Source: Ascochyta rabiei (lineage: Eukaryota; Ascomycota; Dothideomycetes; Pleosporales; Didymellaceae). Taken from it: 64,000 nt of DNA. The position numbers and the translations under genes are program-made. Below the pieces are notes generated by a model, which saw nothing but the letters and a program-made list of their open reading frames with translations, searched no databases and was not told the DNA's origin. The first letter of the stretch is position 1, and each line of letters opens with the position of its first letter. This document shows, one piece after another, positions 20,193 to 34,921 of this stretch. The DNA lies in NCBI RefSeq assembly GCF_004011695.2, contig NC_082409.1:2232001-2296000 (forward strand), read 5' to 3'.

Positions 20193-22235
20193 TCAGGCGA
20201 GCAATGAGTGTATTCGTTCTATTAAATCCTTCACTCTGAACGGTTTCTGAACGACGTCGTCCTGCATTGCGATTAGAATCTGGCTTCCAGACAGGACAGA
20301 GAGTTACAAACCGAACCTGCTTCCAGTGCCGATTGCACCTGTTCGTCACGAAAGTTGGCAGTGACAGCGATGATAGGTAGTCGTACAGCTCCAGGTCTTG
20401 TTATCATCGCTGAGCCGAGAAGGCCTTCACCCAGCAATTCTTTCTGCCGTATTGCGCGGGTGGCTGCGAGGCCGTCTAAGATGGGCATCTAAATAGGTGG
20501 GGTTAGTTGAGTTCGTATGTACAGTCTGCTGGTAGTGTTCTGACCTCAGAATCCATGAGTACGGCGTCAAAGGTCTTTCTCTCTAGAATCTGAAGCGCTT
20601 CGAGCCCATGGTTGGCGACCTCCACTATTAATCCCGCTCGTATCAACTGCTTGCCCAGGACTTGTTGGCTGATCAGGTTGTCTTCTACCAACAAGACATG
20701 CAATCGTGGAGACATAGGCTCTGGCTGTTTGATACTTTTTGTCAACAACGTGACCGTCAATGACTGCTCTTCTGCACGACGGGTTTTGATATAGAACCCA
20801 AATGTTGCCCCTTGGCCAGGCACTGAAGTTACCCCAATCTCGCCGCCTTGCTTCTCGGCAAGCTCTTTTGAGATATAAAGACCTAGCCCACTGCCACTAT
20901 AGGTAATGTGAGTCTTAATAGTGGCTTGCGAAAAACGTCTGAAGATCTTTGCGACATATTCTTTGTTCAGGCCGATTCCGGAATCCTGGACGGTGAAGGT
21001 TAGATATATGTGCTCACCTAAGCCCCATTCAGGGTCGTTTGTCGCCTGTTCACTTGGCTTGCCGTCCGCCCAAAACATCTCATCAGTGAAGAGACTCCGC
21101 GGATTTGACGTGCAAGCACCGAGCCGGATTGAAATTGAAGGTTCCTTCGATGACTTGACAAGTTTTATTGCATTCGTCAGCAAGTTGATGAGGATTTGCG
21201 TTACTCGGGACGGATCCAAGAAAACACGATGAATGGAAAGGTCAGACAAGGACGCATCGGAGTTGACCTCAAGGTGGATTGAGTTACGGTCTAGCTCTGG
21301 CTCGAACATGTCTATGACGGAGTTGATCAGGTTTGAAGGCTCGACCGGAACGGGTTTAATTGATAGTAAAGTCGAGTTTAACTTGCTGAGCGTCAAAACA
21401 TCATCCAGGATGCGTCTCTGGTGTTTGGCACACTGTAAGACAATCTTGGCATTTTGGGCATTCTCGTTCAAAGCTTCAAGACATTGAGCTGGAGCTCCAG
21501 CGGACTCGCAGTCTTGGGCCGTTGCGATGATTGCATCTGCACAGTGCACAATTGCGTTCAAGGGATTTCGCATCTCATGCGAGACCACATCGATGAATGC
21601 CTCTTGCCGCTTCTTCGCCTCTCTCGCCTCTGCGGCTGATCGAGCATGGAAGGCCTGGGCCCATTTCAGCCGAGATATATTCGTTGTGCATGCCATAATA
21701 GACTTGACCTGGCCAGACTCTAGGTCGCGGTAAGGGAAACTGAGAGCCTGAATTATAGCTGGAATTTCTTCGCCAGTTGGACAAGGATAGGTCCGTTTCA
21801 TCCGTAGCTCGACGTTAACTTGTGCAAGACCAGCAACGAGTGTATTCCAAACCTCCTCCGCCTTTGGTAGGTCTTCCTCCAGGTAGGCATCATAGAACGA
21901 GTAGCTGGCGACATGCTCTTCCGCGCTCCGTCCGGCGAGAACGTAGTACTGATCGTTCGCCCATAGCATTCGACCATCTACTGAAACATGCAAAGACAAG
22001 CTGCCCGGGAGTCTGCAAACACGAAGTTGGCATACAGTCGTAGCGTCGAGTCCCAGTCTTTAAGGGGCGCCAGCCCGTTACGGGTCCAGTCGGTATCTCG
22101 GAAGAGGCGTATGTGAGCGGTCTGCGCAAGATCTTCAGTCCAGTCGTGCTGTTGGCCGTCCTGTGCGCTCATGGGCGCGCTGAGGATATCGTCCGCGACT
22201 GACAGCACATCTTGCTGCTGTGCACTGGTGTCCAT
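20193..22235 (-). pseudogene. Hybrid histidine kinase, apparently frameshifted
   Basis: The domain order is complete for most of a fungal hybrid kinase. There is an N-terminal segment (MDTSAQQQDVLS... to FADSRAACL), a PAS-like domain (VDGRMLWANDQYYVLAGRSA), an H-box (FIDVVSHEMRNPLNAI, phospho-His), an N-box (ILINLLTNAIKLVK), G boxes (VQDSGIGL, GSGLGLYISKELAEKQGGEI), and a receiver (LLVEDNLISQQVL; phospho-Asp in FDAVLMDSEMP; PIIAVTAN; VVQKPFRVKDLIERIHSLLA). A 56 bp intron (20489-20544, donor GTCAGA) joins LMDSE to MPILDG. Two breaks exist. At about 22000 the N-terminal frame passes into the PAS frame only by a shift, with loss of the segment usual in relatives. Near 20290 the receiver C-terminus is in another frame without a good intron. 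I favour a pseudogene over unusual splicing. Confidence 0.72.
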
Positions 22236-22857
22236 GCCGTAACAGAGACCATACGCTTATATCTTTCGAATCGGCTGGGCTGTTGCAGCATTGTAGTTAA
22301 TTACACTTTTGATCTGGGCATCAGAGGTTAGTGACTGAGGGGGCTGGTTGCATGTCGGCTGGCTTGGACAAAAGCTCGGCTGGCTGTAATTAGGGCCGGC
22401 GCTACGTTGGGGATAGCATCCCGGCAGTTTCTCCGCGCGCACGGCAAGATTGTCAAAACGCGTCTGACCGGCCGTGCGTCTTAAGCGACATCTGGCAGCA
22501 GTGGCGTGCTGAGTAACAATGCGTACCACTTACTTAAGAAAATCGGGCTTGGAAAGCGCCAAGTTCAGGCCCAGGGGGCTTTACCTGGGCACCAACTCCT
22601 TAAGCTCCGATTGTCCATCTTTGGCTTTGGGTTGTTAGCGCTGACCCCTTAGAGGCCCTGTATTGCTGTTACGTGGTGTAGGAACTGACACAAGGGCCTG
22701 ATTTGGGCCCCGTTTAGGACCTCGTTTTCCTAGCCCTTCTTTTGGTCTGGCCCGGCCCCTGGAAAGCCGTGTTATCTCCTCCAGTATACTCCATTGTGGC
22801 GAAAGTTCAAGCAGGCTTTCAATTTCTACCAGACAAACCCCTTACACCTTTATCGCA
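22236..22857. other. Intergenic region upstream of the kinase
   Basis: This stretch contains the presumed promoters of the kinase (minus) and the 186-aa gene (plus). It is locally G/C-rich with short GGCCCAGG-like runs. No gene is supported. Confidence 0.45.
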
Positions 22858-23418
22858 ATGTCTGAGAACGCCAACAGGCCTATAATCCACAACATCTTCA
22901 AATTTGTCAGAGATGTCACGCTTCAAATATCCGGTCAAGCTGAAACACTACAGCAAGTACTACTGTCCTCGCCAGAAGGCGACCGACGCTTGCTCCTTGA
23001 GGCGCTGGATGTTGTGCAGCATTGGTGGATGCTCAGTGCAATAACACAATCTGCGCTCGTCATGCTTGTCAAGGACATGCAGAGTCGCAACTGGATACTC
23101 GCAGCTAAAGTCATTAACAAACTGGACCTAAAAATCAGGCGTGACGTAGCCGCACAGCTCTCCGAAACGACGAGGAGTAACGTCCTGAAAGTGCTGTCCA
23201 TACTGCAGAAGGTCGCTGAGCTGGAGTTTACAACGGACGGTGAATTCATTCCAGATGTCTATATCAGGGCAGGGGAATGGCCAGAGCTCTTCCCTGTGAG
23301 ACTGCGGACATGTTCTCTTCGTGGGCAGTCTTATAAGCCTTTCAACGGCATCGAAGTCGTCGACGAGAGTTGCATGGATAGCTTTCATGAGGATAGGTCC
23401 TGCCCTCCAAGTTCCTAG
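22858..23418 (+). CDS. Hypothetical helical protein, unrecognised
   Basis: This is a 186-aa intronless frame beginning MSENANRPIIHNIFKFVRDV. The first 140 residues are strongly helix-forming and amphipathic (VTLQISGQAETLQQVLLSSP, LLLEALDVVQHWWMLSAITQ, LKVLSILQKVAELEF), with no signal peptide or membrane span. Composition after about residue 150 changes (FPVRLRTCSLRGQSYK...) and may be a read-through past a lost splice site or frameshift. I recognise no family. Codon choice and clean length make it a plausible gene. It may be a fragment of a larger protein, given the decayed neighbours. Confidence 0.5.
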   Translation: MSENANRPIIHNIFKFVRDVTLQISGQAETLQQVLLSSPEGDRRLLLEALDVVQHWWMLSAITQSALVMLVKDMQSRNWILAAKVINKLDLKIRRDVAAQLSETTRSNVLKVLSILQKVAELEFTTDGEFIPDVYIRAGEWPELFPVRLRTCSLRGQSYKPFNGIEVVDESCMDSFHEDRSCPPSS

Positions 23419-24718
23419 CAATCAAATCTGTTCCTGTGTTTGGGGTGATCCATCTTGCCTGACGTGCTTCGTGCTAACGTTGCCGACACAGCAACGAGAA
23501 CACGGCACCTACAGCAATCGCTGTGACGATTTTCGAGGATCAGGATGCCATTCAGTTCTAATTACGTTAGCACTGCTAAGTCTATGCTGCTACAGTGTTA
23601 GACGGTCACCTGCTAGATGTGCATATAAAGTATCGGCGTTAACATGCAAACCAGAGGCTCTTGTCTTGTAAGGTTTCGCTCACGCCTGGTTGAAACGAGA
23701 CGCTCAACGTGACGAAGAAACCCAGCACTGCGCCGTAGATGCTTACCTGTCAGGGTTTCACCGTCCAGCATACTTCCAGACCACAGCAATAAAGGAAGGG
23801 AGCAGGCATAGTGTAAAGTATTGATTCTGAGTCACTGCAGACGCCGATTGTGCGCTTCTGGAAGAGGCCCACAAAGCCACAAAGTCATGGGGACTACGAC
23901 TGAGTGCGAGTACGTTGCGCGTCCAGCATTCGACACGCCTGAGCACACTCTTGGCTCATCTCCGGCTCTACATCTGCTGGAGCGCCTTCGCGGTGTCCTT
24001 CTTCAGCCTCTCTAAATTTTCCTTGCGGGCACAAGGTTCGGCCATGGATAGATCCATTGTTTTGTTCTCTTGGTCCGCGAGAAGTGACAACAAGATTGCC
24101 TGCTCCTCCAGCTCCTCTCTCATCTTACTGCTATCACAAATGGTGCGCTTGATCTGAACCTTGGTTTATGTTCGCTCCGCCATCTAGGGACCTGGGAGCG
24201 AGTGAGTGCGAATGCAGCGATGCAGGGGTTGAAGGGTACTTGTGCCGTGTCGCTGTGACATGCGAGCTTTGTATGCTTCGTTGAAACGTCGGAGAGGATC
24301 TGCCGTCTGGACAATGCATGTGAGTGGTCGTGGAGAGCAAGCGCCAGACGAACTGGGCCGGCTGAGAGTACTGTACTGTAACTTTCCCCTTTCACCTTGC
24401 AAACGTGAGGAGCATGAAAGTGCAAAACAACTGTGCGGTACAGTCGGGAGCACAATCGGTTTCCGGATCTCGCATCAGCTTTGTTCTCACCGCATGGTCC
24501 ATGCGACAAGGATCCTACCAGGTCGGTACCAGCGCTTTGCATGGATGGTGTTGAAGTTTGCAGTAAGCCATGTCATCACTACTGACACGTTGACGACGGA
24601 AGACAGCTCCTTGAGCTATCACATCTCGAACAGCTGCAACGATGTAGACTCAACCGAAGTAAAAGATTATCGATGATTGAATACTATACACGATGATCTA
24701 CGTCCCGCAAGTTTGGCC
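23419..24718. other. Decayed intergenic stretch with possible gene relics
   Basis: No intact gene is supported. On the minus strand, 24123-23968 encodes 51 residues with coiled-coil character (EELEEQAILLSLLADQEN, KENLERLKKDTAKALQQM) ending in TAG; this may be the remnant of a coiled-coil protein gene. Other frames overlap and show no domain. Confidence 0.4.
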
Positions 24719-26939
<2,221 letters not shown>

Positions 26940-27410
26940 ACGTACCCCACGGGCGAGTCGGACAAAAGGCGAGTCGGACACTTTTGCCAAGCCCCCACCA
27001 AACACCACCCTATTATGGCCTCAAATAGCCTAGTTTAGTGCTGTAACGTGCAGTATAGTCTGTAATACTATTTAGAAACTACTTCTACCTCTTTCTTACA
27101 CGTTTGTGTGTTATATCCTGTCTAATTACACTATCTACAGCGCCTTTAGGAAGGCTTACCTCCTTTAGCACGCACCTACTTCTTTACCTTCTTCCTATTA
27201 CTACGCGCCCTAAACTCCTTAAGAGCTGTTAATTGCTAGCCCTCTTGAACTGTTAGGGTCCCTTTTACCTAAACTTACTTTCTTTTATATAATTTTTATT
27301 ATATAGCTGCCTTATTAGTAGCTTAAAACTAAGTAATCTCCTGTTGCGCTAACACTAGTGGTAGGCGCTGGGCCTGGGGGTACCTCTGCCAGTCTTGGCG
27401 AGCTACTATA
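26940..27410 (-). mobile_element. Truncated pogo-type element (pogo-2)
   Basis: The stretch opens TA|ACGTACCCCACGGGCGAGTC, like the ACGTA start of pogo-1. It carries the same subterminal design: two copies of GGCGAGTCGGACA, 17 bp apart, followed by ACTTTTGCCAAGCC. Downstream, the minus strand retains the pogo C-terminal zinc-knuckle-like segment near 27090-27150 (RCR.CN.TGYNTQTCKK). The rest of the transposase and the other TIR are missing; gypsy-1 sequence begins at about 27410. The exact right boundary is uncertain. Confidence 0.65.
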
Positions 27411-29423
27411 GGGCTAGTCAGCCCAGACTATATAAAGGTGTTAGAGGTTATTACTAATACGCTAGTAATTAGTCTTGTTACTACATACTACGTACCTTAA
27501 TACACCTACTATCCTCTTTAACCCTATCCTCTCTTATAATTACTCTATACACTCTTTATATTTTATTTACTCTTATATTATAATTAAAAATAGACCTAAG
27601 CTACTATAAGTCTTAAACTAAATTATCTAGGCTTGCTGTCCTTAGAAAGGGACTAAGACAACCTACCTGTAGGAGAGCTAGTAGAGCGTAAGGTAACACC
27701 TCTCTGTGTAGAAAAGGAGATATCTTAACAGACACTAAGTGTATATAGTGCCTTAAGAGGATTTATAGGTCCTCTAGGTAGTAAACTTTACTCTAGAATT
27801 TATATCTATAGGGTAGCTTTAGCTAGAAAGGGTTAGAATAGCCTAGAAGTAGGTAATTAATAACAGGAGTTAGAAAACTTGCGTAAATAGTTATAAGAGA
27901 TAAAAGACTAAAAGAAACTTTCTTTTTTTTTATAAACTTAGACGTAAATATAATAAAGGAGATCTAGTAATAATCCTATCCTTCTAAAAAGTACTAGAAG
28001 GGGTAGAGAATCTATAATCTTCCTTATCTATAAATCTTCTATTACCTAAACACCTATAGAAGTACGTAAAGCATAACTACACTAAATATAACTATTAAGA
28101 AAGAGATTATAAGAAATACTTCCTCTAATCTCTAGTTAATTTCCTTATAGAGGAAAAAAAGATTAACTTTAGTGTAAGGTACCTCTTAGAGAATCTAAAG
28201 ACGTTATAGTAGGCTTACTGCACAACTAACTGCTATAATTAGCTAACCTAGGAACTAACGTAGTAAGAGCTAAAAAGAATAATGCTAGATGCTCTAGGAA
28301 CACTAGCTAAACACAAGTAAGTAGTATATAAATTCTTAAAGTAATATAAGCAGCAAAAATTTAGTCCTCTATAGATCTATTAGACTTTATACGTCTACTA
28401 TAGAAAGAACTAGGTAACTTACATACGCTAGAGCTCTAAGTCCTAGAATATGTTACTGCGCTACTCCCTAGCATATAAAAAGACTTATTTCTATACTTCT
28501 ATAAATAAAGGGATATAATCCTAAAGGTAGAGAAATAAGCTAATATTATTAACTAGAGACTAGGTTATTATAGCTAACAGCTACCTAAGAAGACTCTAGC
28601 TAAGGGCAAGACAACTAATAAAGGACTATAGAAGCACTAATTTAGTAACTTTAGGTTAGAAGGGAACACAAAAACCCTAAAAAAGTTATTTAAGTCTAAG
28701 AAGTTCTGTAAGGAGCTAGCAAAGGGTAAAAAGGGCTAAGACAGGATATGTAAGGGCTAAAACGCATACCTTAAGTGTAGAGAAACTAGTTACTACTGCC
28801 CTAACTGCCTAAAGCTAAAGTAAAATTAGAAAGACCCTGCTCTAGATAAGTTAGGAAAAACAAGGGGCCTAAGACCTAATCTCCTCTCTTATAGCCTATA
28901 TTAAATTATCTAAGAAGAAGAAGAAGAATATCTCTCTTTATAACGCAGTATAACTAGAGTATATACGCCTACTTATAGTTAAATTATCTATAGGTAACGC
29001 AAAGAATATAGAAGCCTTAATAGATAGAGGGTTATAACTAAACTTAATTTTAGTTCTCCTAGCAAAGAAGCAAGATATAGAGGTTACACTATTGAACGAA
29101 ATAGTGGCTAAAGGTGTAGGTAGAGCAGAATTACCTATCTACAGAGTAACTACAGCAGAGGTATCTATTGTTAACTCCTGTAGAAGACAGGAGGTCTAAT
29201 AGATACCTTTTGTAGTTACAGACCTATAAAGGTACAAGATATACCTTAGATTACTCTAGAGTAACTAGACAAACCCTAAGCTAAGCTATTTAAGCTAGCG
29301 TATATTCTTCTAAGAGAAAAATTATAAGGACTCTTCTAAACTAGAGAAAATAGTGTTAGAAGATGCTAAAGAGTCTAAACGCACTATAAGAAGTCTCTTA
29401 GTAGACGTTTATATATGTATAGT
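27411..29423 (+). mobile_element. Gypsy-1, truncated LTR retrotransposon
   Basis: This plus-strand, heavily RIP-mutated sequence contains a Gag zinc-knuckle remnant near 28770-28810 (LKCRETSYYCPNC) and an aspartic protease core near 29005-29045 (EALIDRGL then LNLIL). A TATATAAAG-like box at about 27431-27440 may belong to its LTR. RT, RNase H and integrase are absent because copia-3 begins at 29424 and gypsy-1 does not resume on its far side. The left boundary with pogo-2 is approximate. Confidence 0.7.
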
Positions 29424-32400
29424 TGTTAGATGGTATAATGAATAAGTAATGAGGTAACTTAGTGATATTGATGGTTGTTCTATGTTGCTGTTCCCCTGTG
29501 TTCAGTGAGATTCAGGTTCTTCGCTAGTGTGCCAAGCCTATTAGTCCCTGCTTAATTGTACAGATCTAACCTTGCTAGAGCTTATTCTATCGAACACACC
29601 CCTTTACCTTAAAGACTTATTAAGCTAGTAGTTATATAAATGTAAGGTCTTTAAGTTACTCTTAAATTTCCTTAAGAGGCATAGTATTTGTTACCTGTAC
29701 TAGCTCTGTAATAGCTAGGCTAAGTTGTTAAAGGAAACCCTCCTATTTGTTTGCTAGTAGGACCTTTGTTATACTGTCTGCAATTATATTTACTAACTAC
29801 ATAAATTCTATCTTAATTATACCCTTATATACTTCTTATCTAATCTAATAATTGTAAATATCTATATGTTAAAGTTTAGTTTAGAGACAGGAAACTTCCT
29901 CTGTTACTAAGCGTATAGTTTGCTTATTATTATATTAGATAGTAATAGTGCGCATGTCTATTTTTATTTACAGTTTATAGAGCAGTCTTAATATAAAGAT
30001 TACTTCTTTAGCTACTTATAAGAGAGCTAGTAGCTCTGCTTTAGTAGTTAATGTAGTAACTATGTCTTACTTATTAGCTCTCTATGTAATAAGTCTACTA
30101 AATAGTCTTATAGCGTATCATTATAAGATTTTACAATCTAGGGTGTTATCTGCAAATAAAGCATTACTTGTAATTTGCAGTCCTTTAGCTCCTCCTAGTT
30201 ATAGGGCTTATTATTTAGTATCTTAGAGGTATAGTAGTACTTAATCTACAGCGTTATAGTGCTTAGGTCCTAGATATACTAGAAAGTAAGCTAGTTATAA
30301 GGTAGCAAAAGCAATTTCTAGCGTTATAGTAACTGCAGTAAAAAGTAACAACCTAATCTTGCGTTAATATTTATTAATTTCTGCTAGCGCTGCTAGACCC
30401 TTTCTTAGGCAAAGTTCTATTACTGCTATAGGAGTATTATATTAAATATCTTACCTATTAGCTAAGTAGCTAAAATTGTCTAAGTATGCGGCTTGTAATA
30501 GTTAGATCTTTTAATCTTCTCCTTTTTAGATAATGTCTATGCTAAGGAACGACTAAAGGTTCTCTCCTCTAGTAAATTTGTAACTATTTTATAAGTATCT
30601 AATTACTTCTTATACTTTACGCTCCTTGTCTCTATAGTACGTAAGTATAATATTGTTAATATAGAAAAAAATAATAACTCTATCTCTAATTAGGCAGCAC
30701 AGCTTATAGGGTATAATCTGGAACCCTAGTGCCTTAAGCGTTATAGTAAATTCTTTCTGCTAGAGGAGTAGGGAGATATAGAGACTGTATAACGCCTTGT
30801 TTAGTTATAGAATTATTCTAGGCTTCTAGTAGCCTTATGGCATTTTTATGTAAACCTCTTAATGTATTATTATATAGACAAATGCGTTTATAATATTGTA
30901 TTATTTTAGCTCTATTTTATAGTCAGCTGTAATTGCTATTATTATTTAAAATAATTAGCTAGTAAGCGTAGCTGCATAAGTGTCTTATAAGGTTACATTT
31001 TGTTATTAGTTACCTCTAACTACTAGTTGCGCCTTACACTTTAGTAAAGAATAGTGTTTATTAAGCTTATAGGTGTATACCTACATACAGTTAAGAATCT
31101 AATATCCTATTCATTTTATCTTCTTTAATAGTATTTCTAACTATAATTTTATATCCTAATAACTTATAAGGTGTACTTACTTAGCCTCTTAGAATAATTT
31201 GCCTATTAGGTAATCCTTAAGCTTAGTTTAGTAAGTTAGCAAAGGTAGAAGTTAACTGCAATAGGGCTTTAAGCCTATAGCAAGTATTCTTATTATCTTA
31301 GCCTTGTCTATAACTTCTCCTCTGTATTGTCTGATAAAACTAGCTTAGGTTCCTGCTATAAAGGCCGCTGCCTAGGGGACAGTTATTAAGGACACTTATT
31401 GCATTAGATCTGGTTGTTCTCTAGTTATTAACTGTATAAGTAGTGCTACAGGAGGTAGTGTAGATAGAGGTGTTAGGTAATTATCCCTAATCTTCTTTCC
31501 TTAGTAGTAGCCTAGTTAGTTAACTTTGTTTTATTCTTCTAAACGTTTTTTAGCAACATTGTCTTTATAGAAGGATTCTGTTTCTAGTTCCTAGTATAGA
31601 GTTAGTAGCTTAATAGTCCTAATATATGTTGCTATCTCCTCTAGCGTCTTATATATTAGGCTAGCTTTTAGATTTTTAATCTCTCTATTAAATATTAACA
31701 GTTTGTTAAATACAACGTCCTAGGTACAAATTACTTTAGCAAGTAATAGTATCTACATTTAATATATGTTTAATAATTAGTATCCTACTAGAAAATTAAT
31801 CTATACCTTTAGATCTAGGCGTTAAAGGCGTAATCTACCTCTATGTGTATTAATATTTATTATCAATATCTTACAGCTGTATACTTTAAGGTGTATAAGA
31901 TTAGGTTTATATAATAATATTACTATCCTATTACTAAAAGTAACTTACGTAAAGAATATTTTTTATAGTGTTTTCTAATAGTTTGTGTAATTTAGAGTTC
32001 TGTTGTAGAGGTATACTGCAGCTCTTGTAACTTCTAGCTATAGTTCCTAGGAGAGGTTAGCGTTAAGTTACATAGCGTAAGCTTTCTCCTTATTTACACC
32101 CCCTAAGCGTTCTACGCCTCTATTTTATACTTAAATATCTAGTGCAGAAGGCTTAATAATAATTCCTTATATTGCTAACTATCTTTTAACCTCTAGCTTA
32201 ATAGTTATAATTATGTTGTCTACCTTAATTGTCTTAATAGATATATTATAGTAGTTTTTAAGAAATAGTATAAATATTAATAAGGCTTTAATAATAGATT
32301 TTACTGTTTAGTTGTTAGTAAAGTAGAGATCCTATTGCAGGCCTAAGAATTTGTTAGTAATTATTAATTAGCTCTTCTCTTTTGTTACCTCTTAAGCTTT

Positions 32401-34535
32401 ATAGGTGTAAAAATTAATACTTAGTCTTTTTTCTAGGCTGTTATCATTTGTGCGTAGGACTTAGCTTATTTATTGCCTTAACTTTGCTCTTCTGCAGGAA
32501 TTACACTCTACTGTAGTAATGCCTTTAATGCGTACCCCCTAAGTTTGTTATACAAGGTGTTCTACTACTACTAGGCTAGGATAACCTAGTTGCCTGTGCT
32601 ATAGTGTAGCAGAGGCTCTCTGTAGTCCCTTTTTAGTTTTTAATATAGTTTTATTTGTGTAGTATAAGGCATCTTACAATTCCTTATACTCTAGTACCTA
32701 TTACCTAAACATTTTAGTAATAGTGCAGATAATTTTATTGTCTAGTCTTTATAGGGTTGTTAGATTTGTCTAAGTATCCTACTATATCCCTTATTGTCTT
32801 AGAAGGTAGAAAGATACTAAATTATATAGCAGGTTAGGGTAGACTGCTACGTTATGCAGTGTTATACTGCAGGTTCTAGACTAGTTTATTAAACTTAGCT
32901 TAATTAATCTGTATTCCTTTATCTACACTTTTAATTTTCTAGCCTAGATATAGTTACTAGGTATTAGTAGGCAGAAGTTATGTATATAGTTAGGGTTGTT
33001 TATAATATAGTAGGTTATTCCTAAGTTAATAATAAACAACTTCCTTAGTAGATAGCCTTTAGCATTCCCTCTGCCCAATACTATATTAAAGACATCTCTT
33101 ACGTTTATAACTTTCTAGCCCTCTAGTTATTCTTTAAGGATTTTAGGTATTAGAGTGTGTAATTGTTTTACAACTAGTGTTCTTAAACAGGTTCTACTTT
33201 GTCTGCAAATTAGCCCTTAAAATGTAGTGTCTTTCTTACGCTTAAATTATATAAGCTTATTTGTTATCTTATTTAGTTTCTACTACTTAGGTGCCTTATC
33301 TAGATTAATATAATAGTAATCCTATATACTGTAGCGTTGTCTATATGTAGGGCATTTTGCTCCCTCTATAGTAGCAGGTCTTTTATCTAAAGGCTGCTTA
33401 CGTGTAGTAGTTTTCCTACCTGCTGTACGTTAATTGCAGGGTCTGCCCTAGTTGCTAGATAGCGCGCTTTTAGCATTTTAGGCGTCCTCTTTAGTGCTTT
33501 AGGAGGTTCTACCCCCTTTAGTAAGAAATAATGCATTACTAGCTATAAAGGCCTTATATTTCCCTAATCTAAGAGGATAATACATTATTATGTGTTCTTA
33601 GAAGCATTTTATTATCTCCTTCTAGCTTATGCTAGTTACAAATTTACTATTATCCTAGAAATTTGTAGAGTATATAGGCGCAACTTTGTTTACAGCTACT
33701 AGGAAGTCTTTTATTATTATATTTAATTACAATAATTTAGTAACTTAACATGTCTCTGCCTCTATAGCTACCTAGTTGTACTTAGCTAGCTATATGTCCT
33801 ATTATAACGTGCTTTTTATTAGCTTAAGAGCTAAGAGGTATCTGTTGTAGGCTTGTTCTTATTTAATTGTTTGTTAATTCTAACTGTTAATTGGAGGTTA
33901 GTAATCTACTGTTAGAGTAGTCTATCTAGAAGACAGTATGTGCGTAGTAAGTGTAGTAACACAGTTAACTAGATAAACGTAACAATCTGTTGCATACTGC
34001 TTTATTCTTTCTTATACTTATATTAATTGCTCTTATACTGTTTAAGGAGTATCTTATAATATTTAAGGTCTTCCTTAAAAGCCCTCTAACCTCCAGTTAA
34101 TAATTTAGTAAGTCTTGTTAGGACTTTAATGCTAGGAGCTAGTGCGCAGTCTGTAACAACAGGCACACGTATAGCTAGTAGTTTTAGTGTTTCTTAGACA
34201 CTAGATTTTAGATTTATCTTGTTCTAGATGTTGTAGACTACGTATCTAGCATGTAGTTGTGTACTCTAGCCTGTGTAGTCTGTGTAGTCCCTTAGCGTTA
34301 TTATAGGGTTATAGTAGGTTAATTGTGCTATTTGCGTTAGTCGCAGCAGTAAGACTCTTAATTGTTAGATAGTATAATAAATATATAATAAGGTAACTTA
34401 ATAATATTAATTATTGTTGTATGTTCCTGTTCCCCTGTGTTCAGTGGGATTCAGGTTCTTCGCTAGTGTGCTAAGCCTATTGGTCCCTGCTCGATTGTAC
34501 AGATCCGACCTTGCTAGAGCTCGTTCTATCTAACA
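29424..34535 (-). mobile_element. Copia-3, full-length copia-type LTR element
   Basis: The LTRs are 29424-29596 and 34363-34535, both 173 bp, beginning TGTTAGAT and ending AACA. Minus orientation is shown by the purine tract next to the left LTR (CTTTAAGGTAAAGGGGTG on the minus strand) and by the primer-site-like ATTAAGAGTCTTAC at 34362-34349 beside the right LTR. The integrase His/Cys domain lies near 32600-32480 (HRQLGYPSLVVVEHL, then ECNSCRRAKL); the RT active-site remnant lies near 30690-30650 (RVIIFFYINNII). All frames are stop-ridden. The 5 bp flanks (ATAGT and AGACC) do not match. Confidence 0.85.
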
Positions 34536-34650
34536 AGACCCTACCCTACCCCTACCCCATGTGGACCCTACCCCTACCCTACCCCTACCCAACGTCCGTA
34601 CAGACCGTACCCAACCCCTACCCAACCCTGGGGTACCCCCTACCCTTTTG
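34536..34650. repeat. G-rich GGGTA/GGGGTA degenerate tandem tract
   Basis: About 110 bp of CCCTACC, CCCCTACC and CCCAACC units on the plus strand, GGGTAGGGGTAGGG-type on the other, split by CATGTGG and ACGTCCGTACAGACCGTA spacers. It keeps many CpA dinucleotides, unlike its RIP-mutated neighbours. It lies exactly between copia-3 and the broken end of gypsy-2. It is not the canonical fungal telomere repeat TTAGGG. Confidence 0.7.
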
Positions 34651-34921
34651 CCAGCGTACTAGGGAGTATTTTTTGTTTAGGTGTTGTTAGGACATAATTC
34701 CTACAACAACTCTTTTAGATGTATTAGTTTTAATCTTTATGTTATACTTAGGGTTGAAATAGCATAGAGTATGTATAGATAATAGTGCCTCTTTTAAGCG
34801 TTTAAAACTAGATAAGTATTAGGCAGTCTATTTAAATAGGTTTACAGGGCTTTGTAAGGTAGTAAGGGGCTTAGCTATACGTGAGAATTTAGGTACAAAA
34901 CATTAATAGAACCTAGTAAAG

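Noticed and set aside
23968..24542. Possible coiled-coil gene on the minus strand
   Set aside because: Only a 51-residue helical fragment (24123-23968) looks protein-like; the longer overlapping frame does not. Kept only as a possible relic.
34536..34650. Internal telomere or chromosome end
   Set aside because: The units are GGGTA/GGGGTA/GGGTT mixtures, not TTAGGG arrays, and retroelements continue on both sides.
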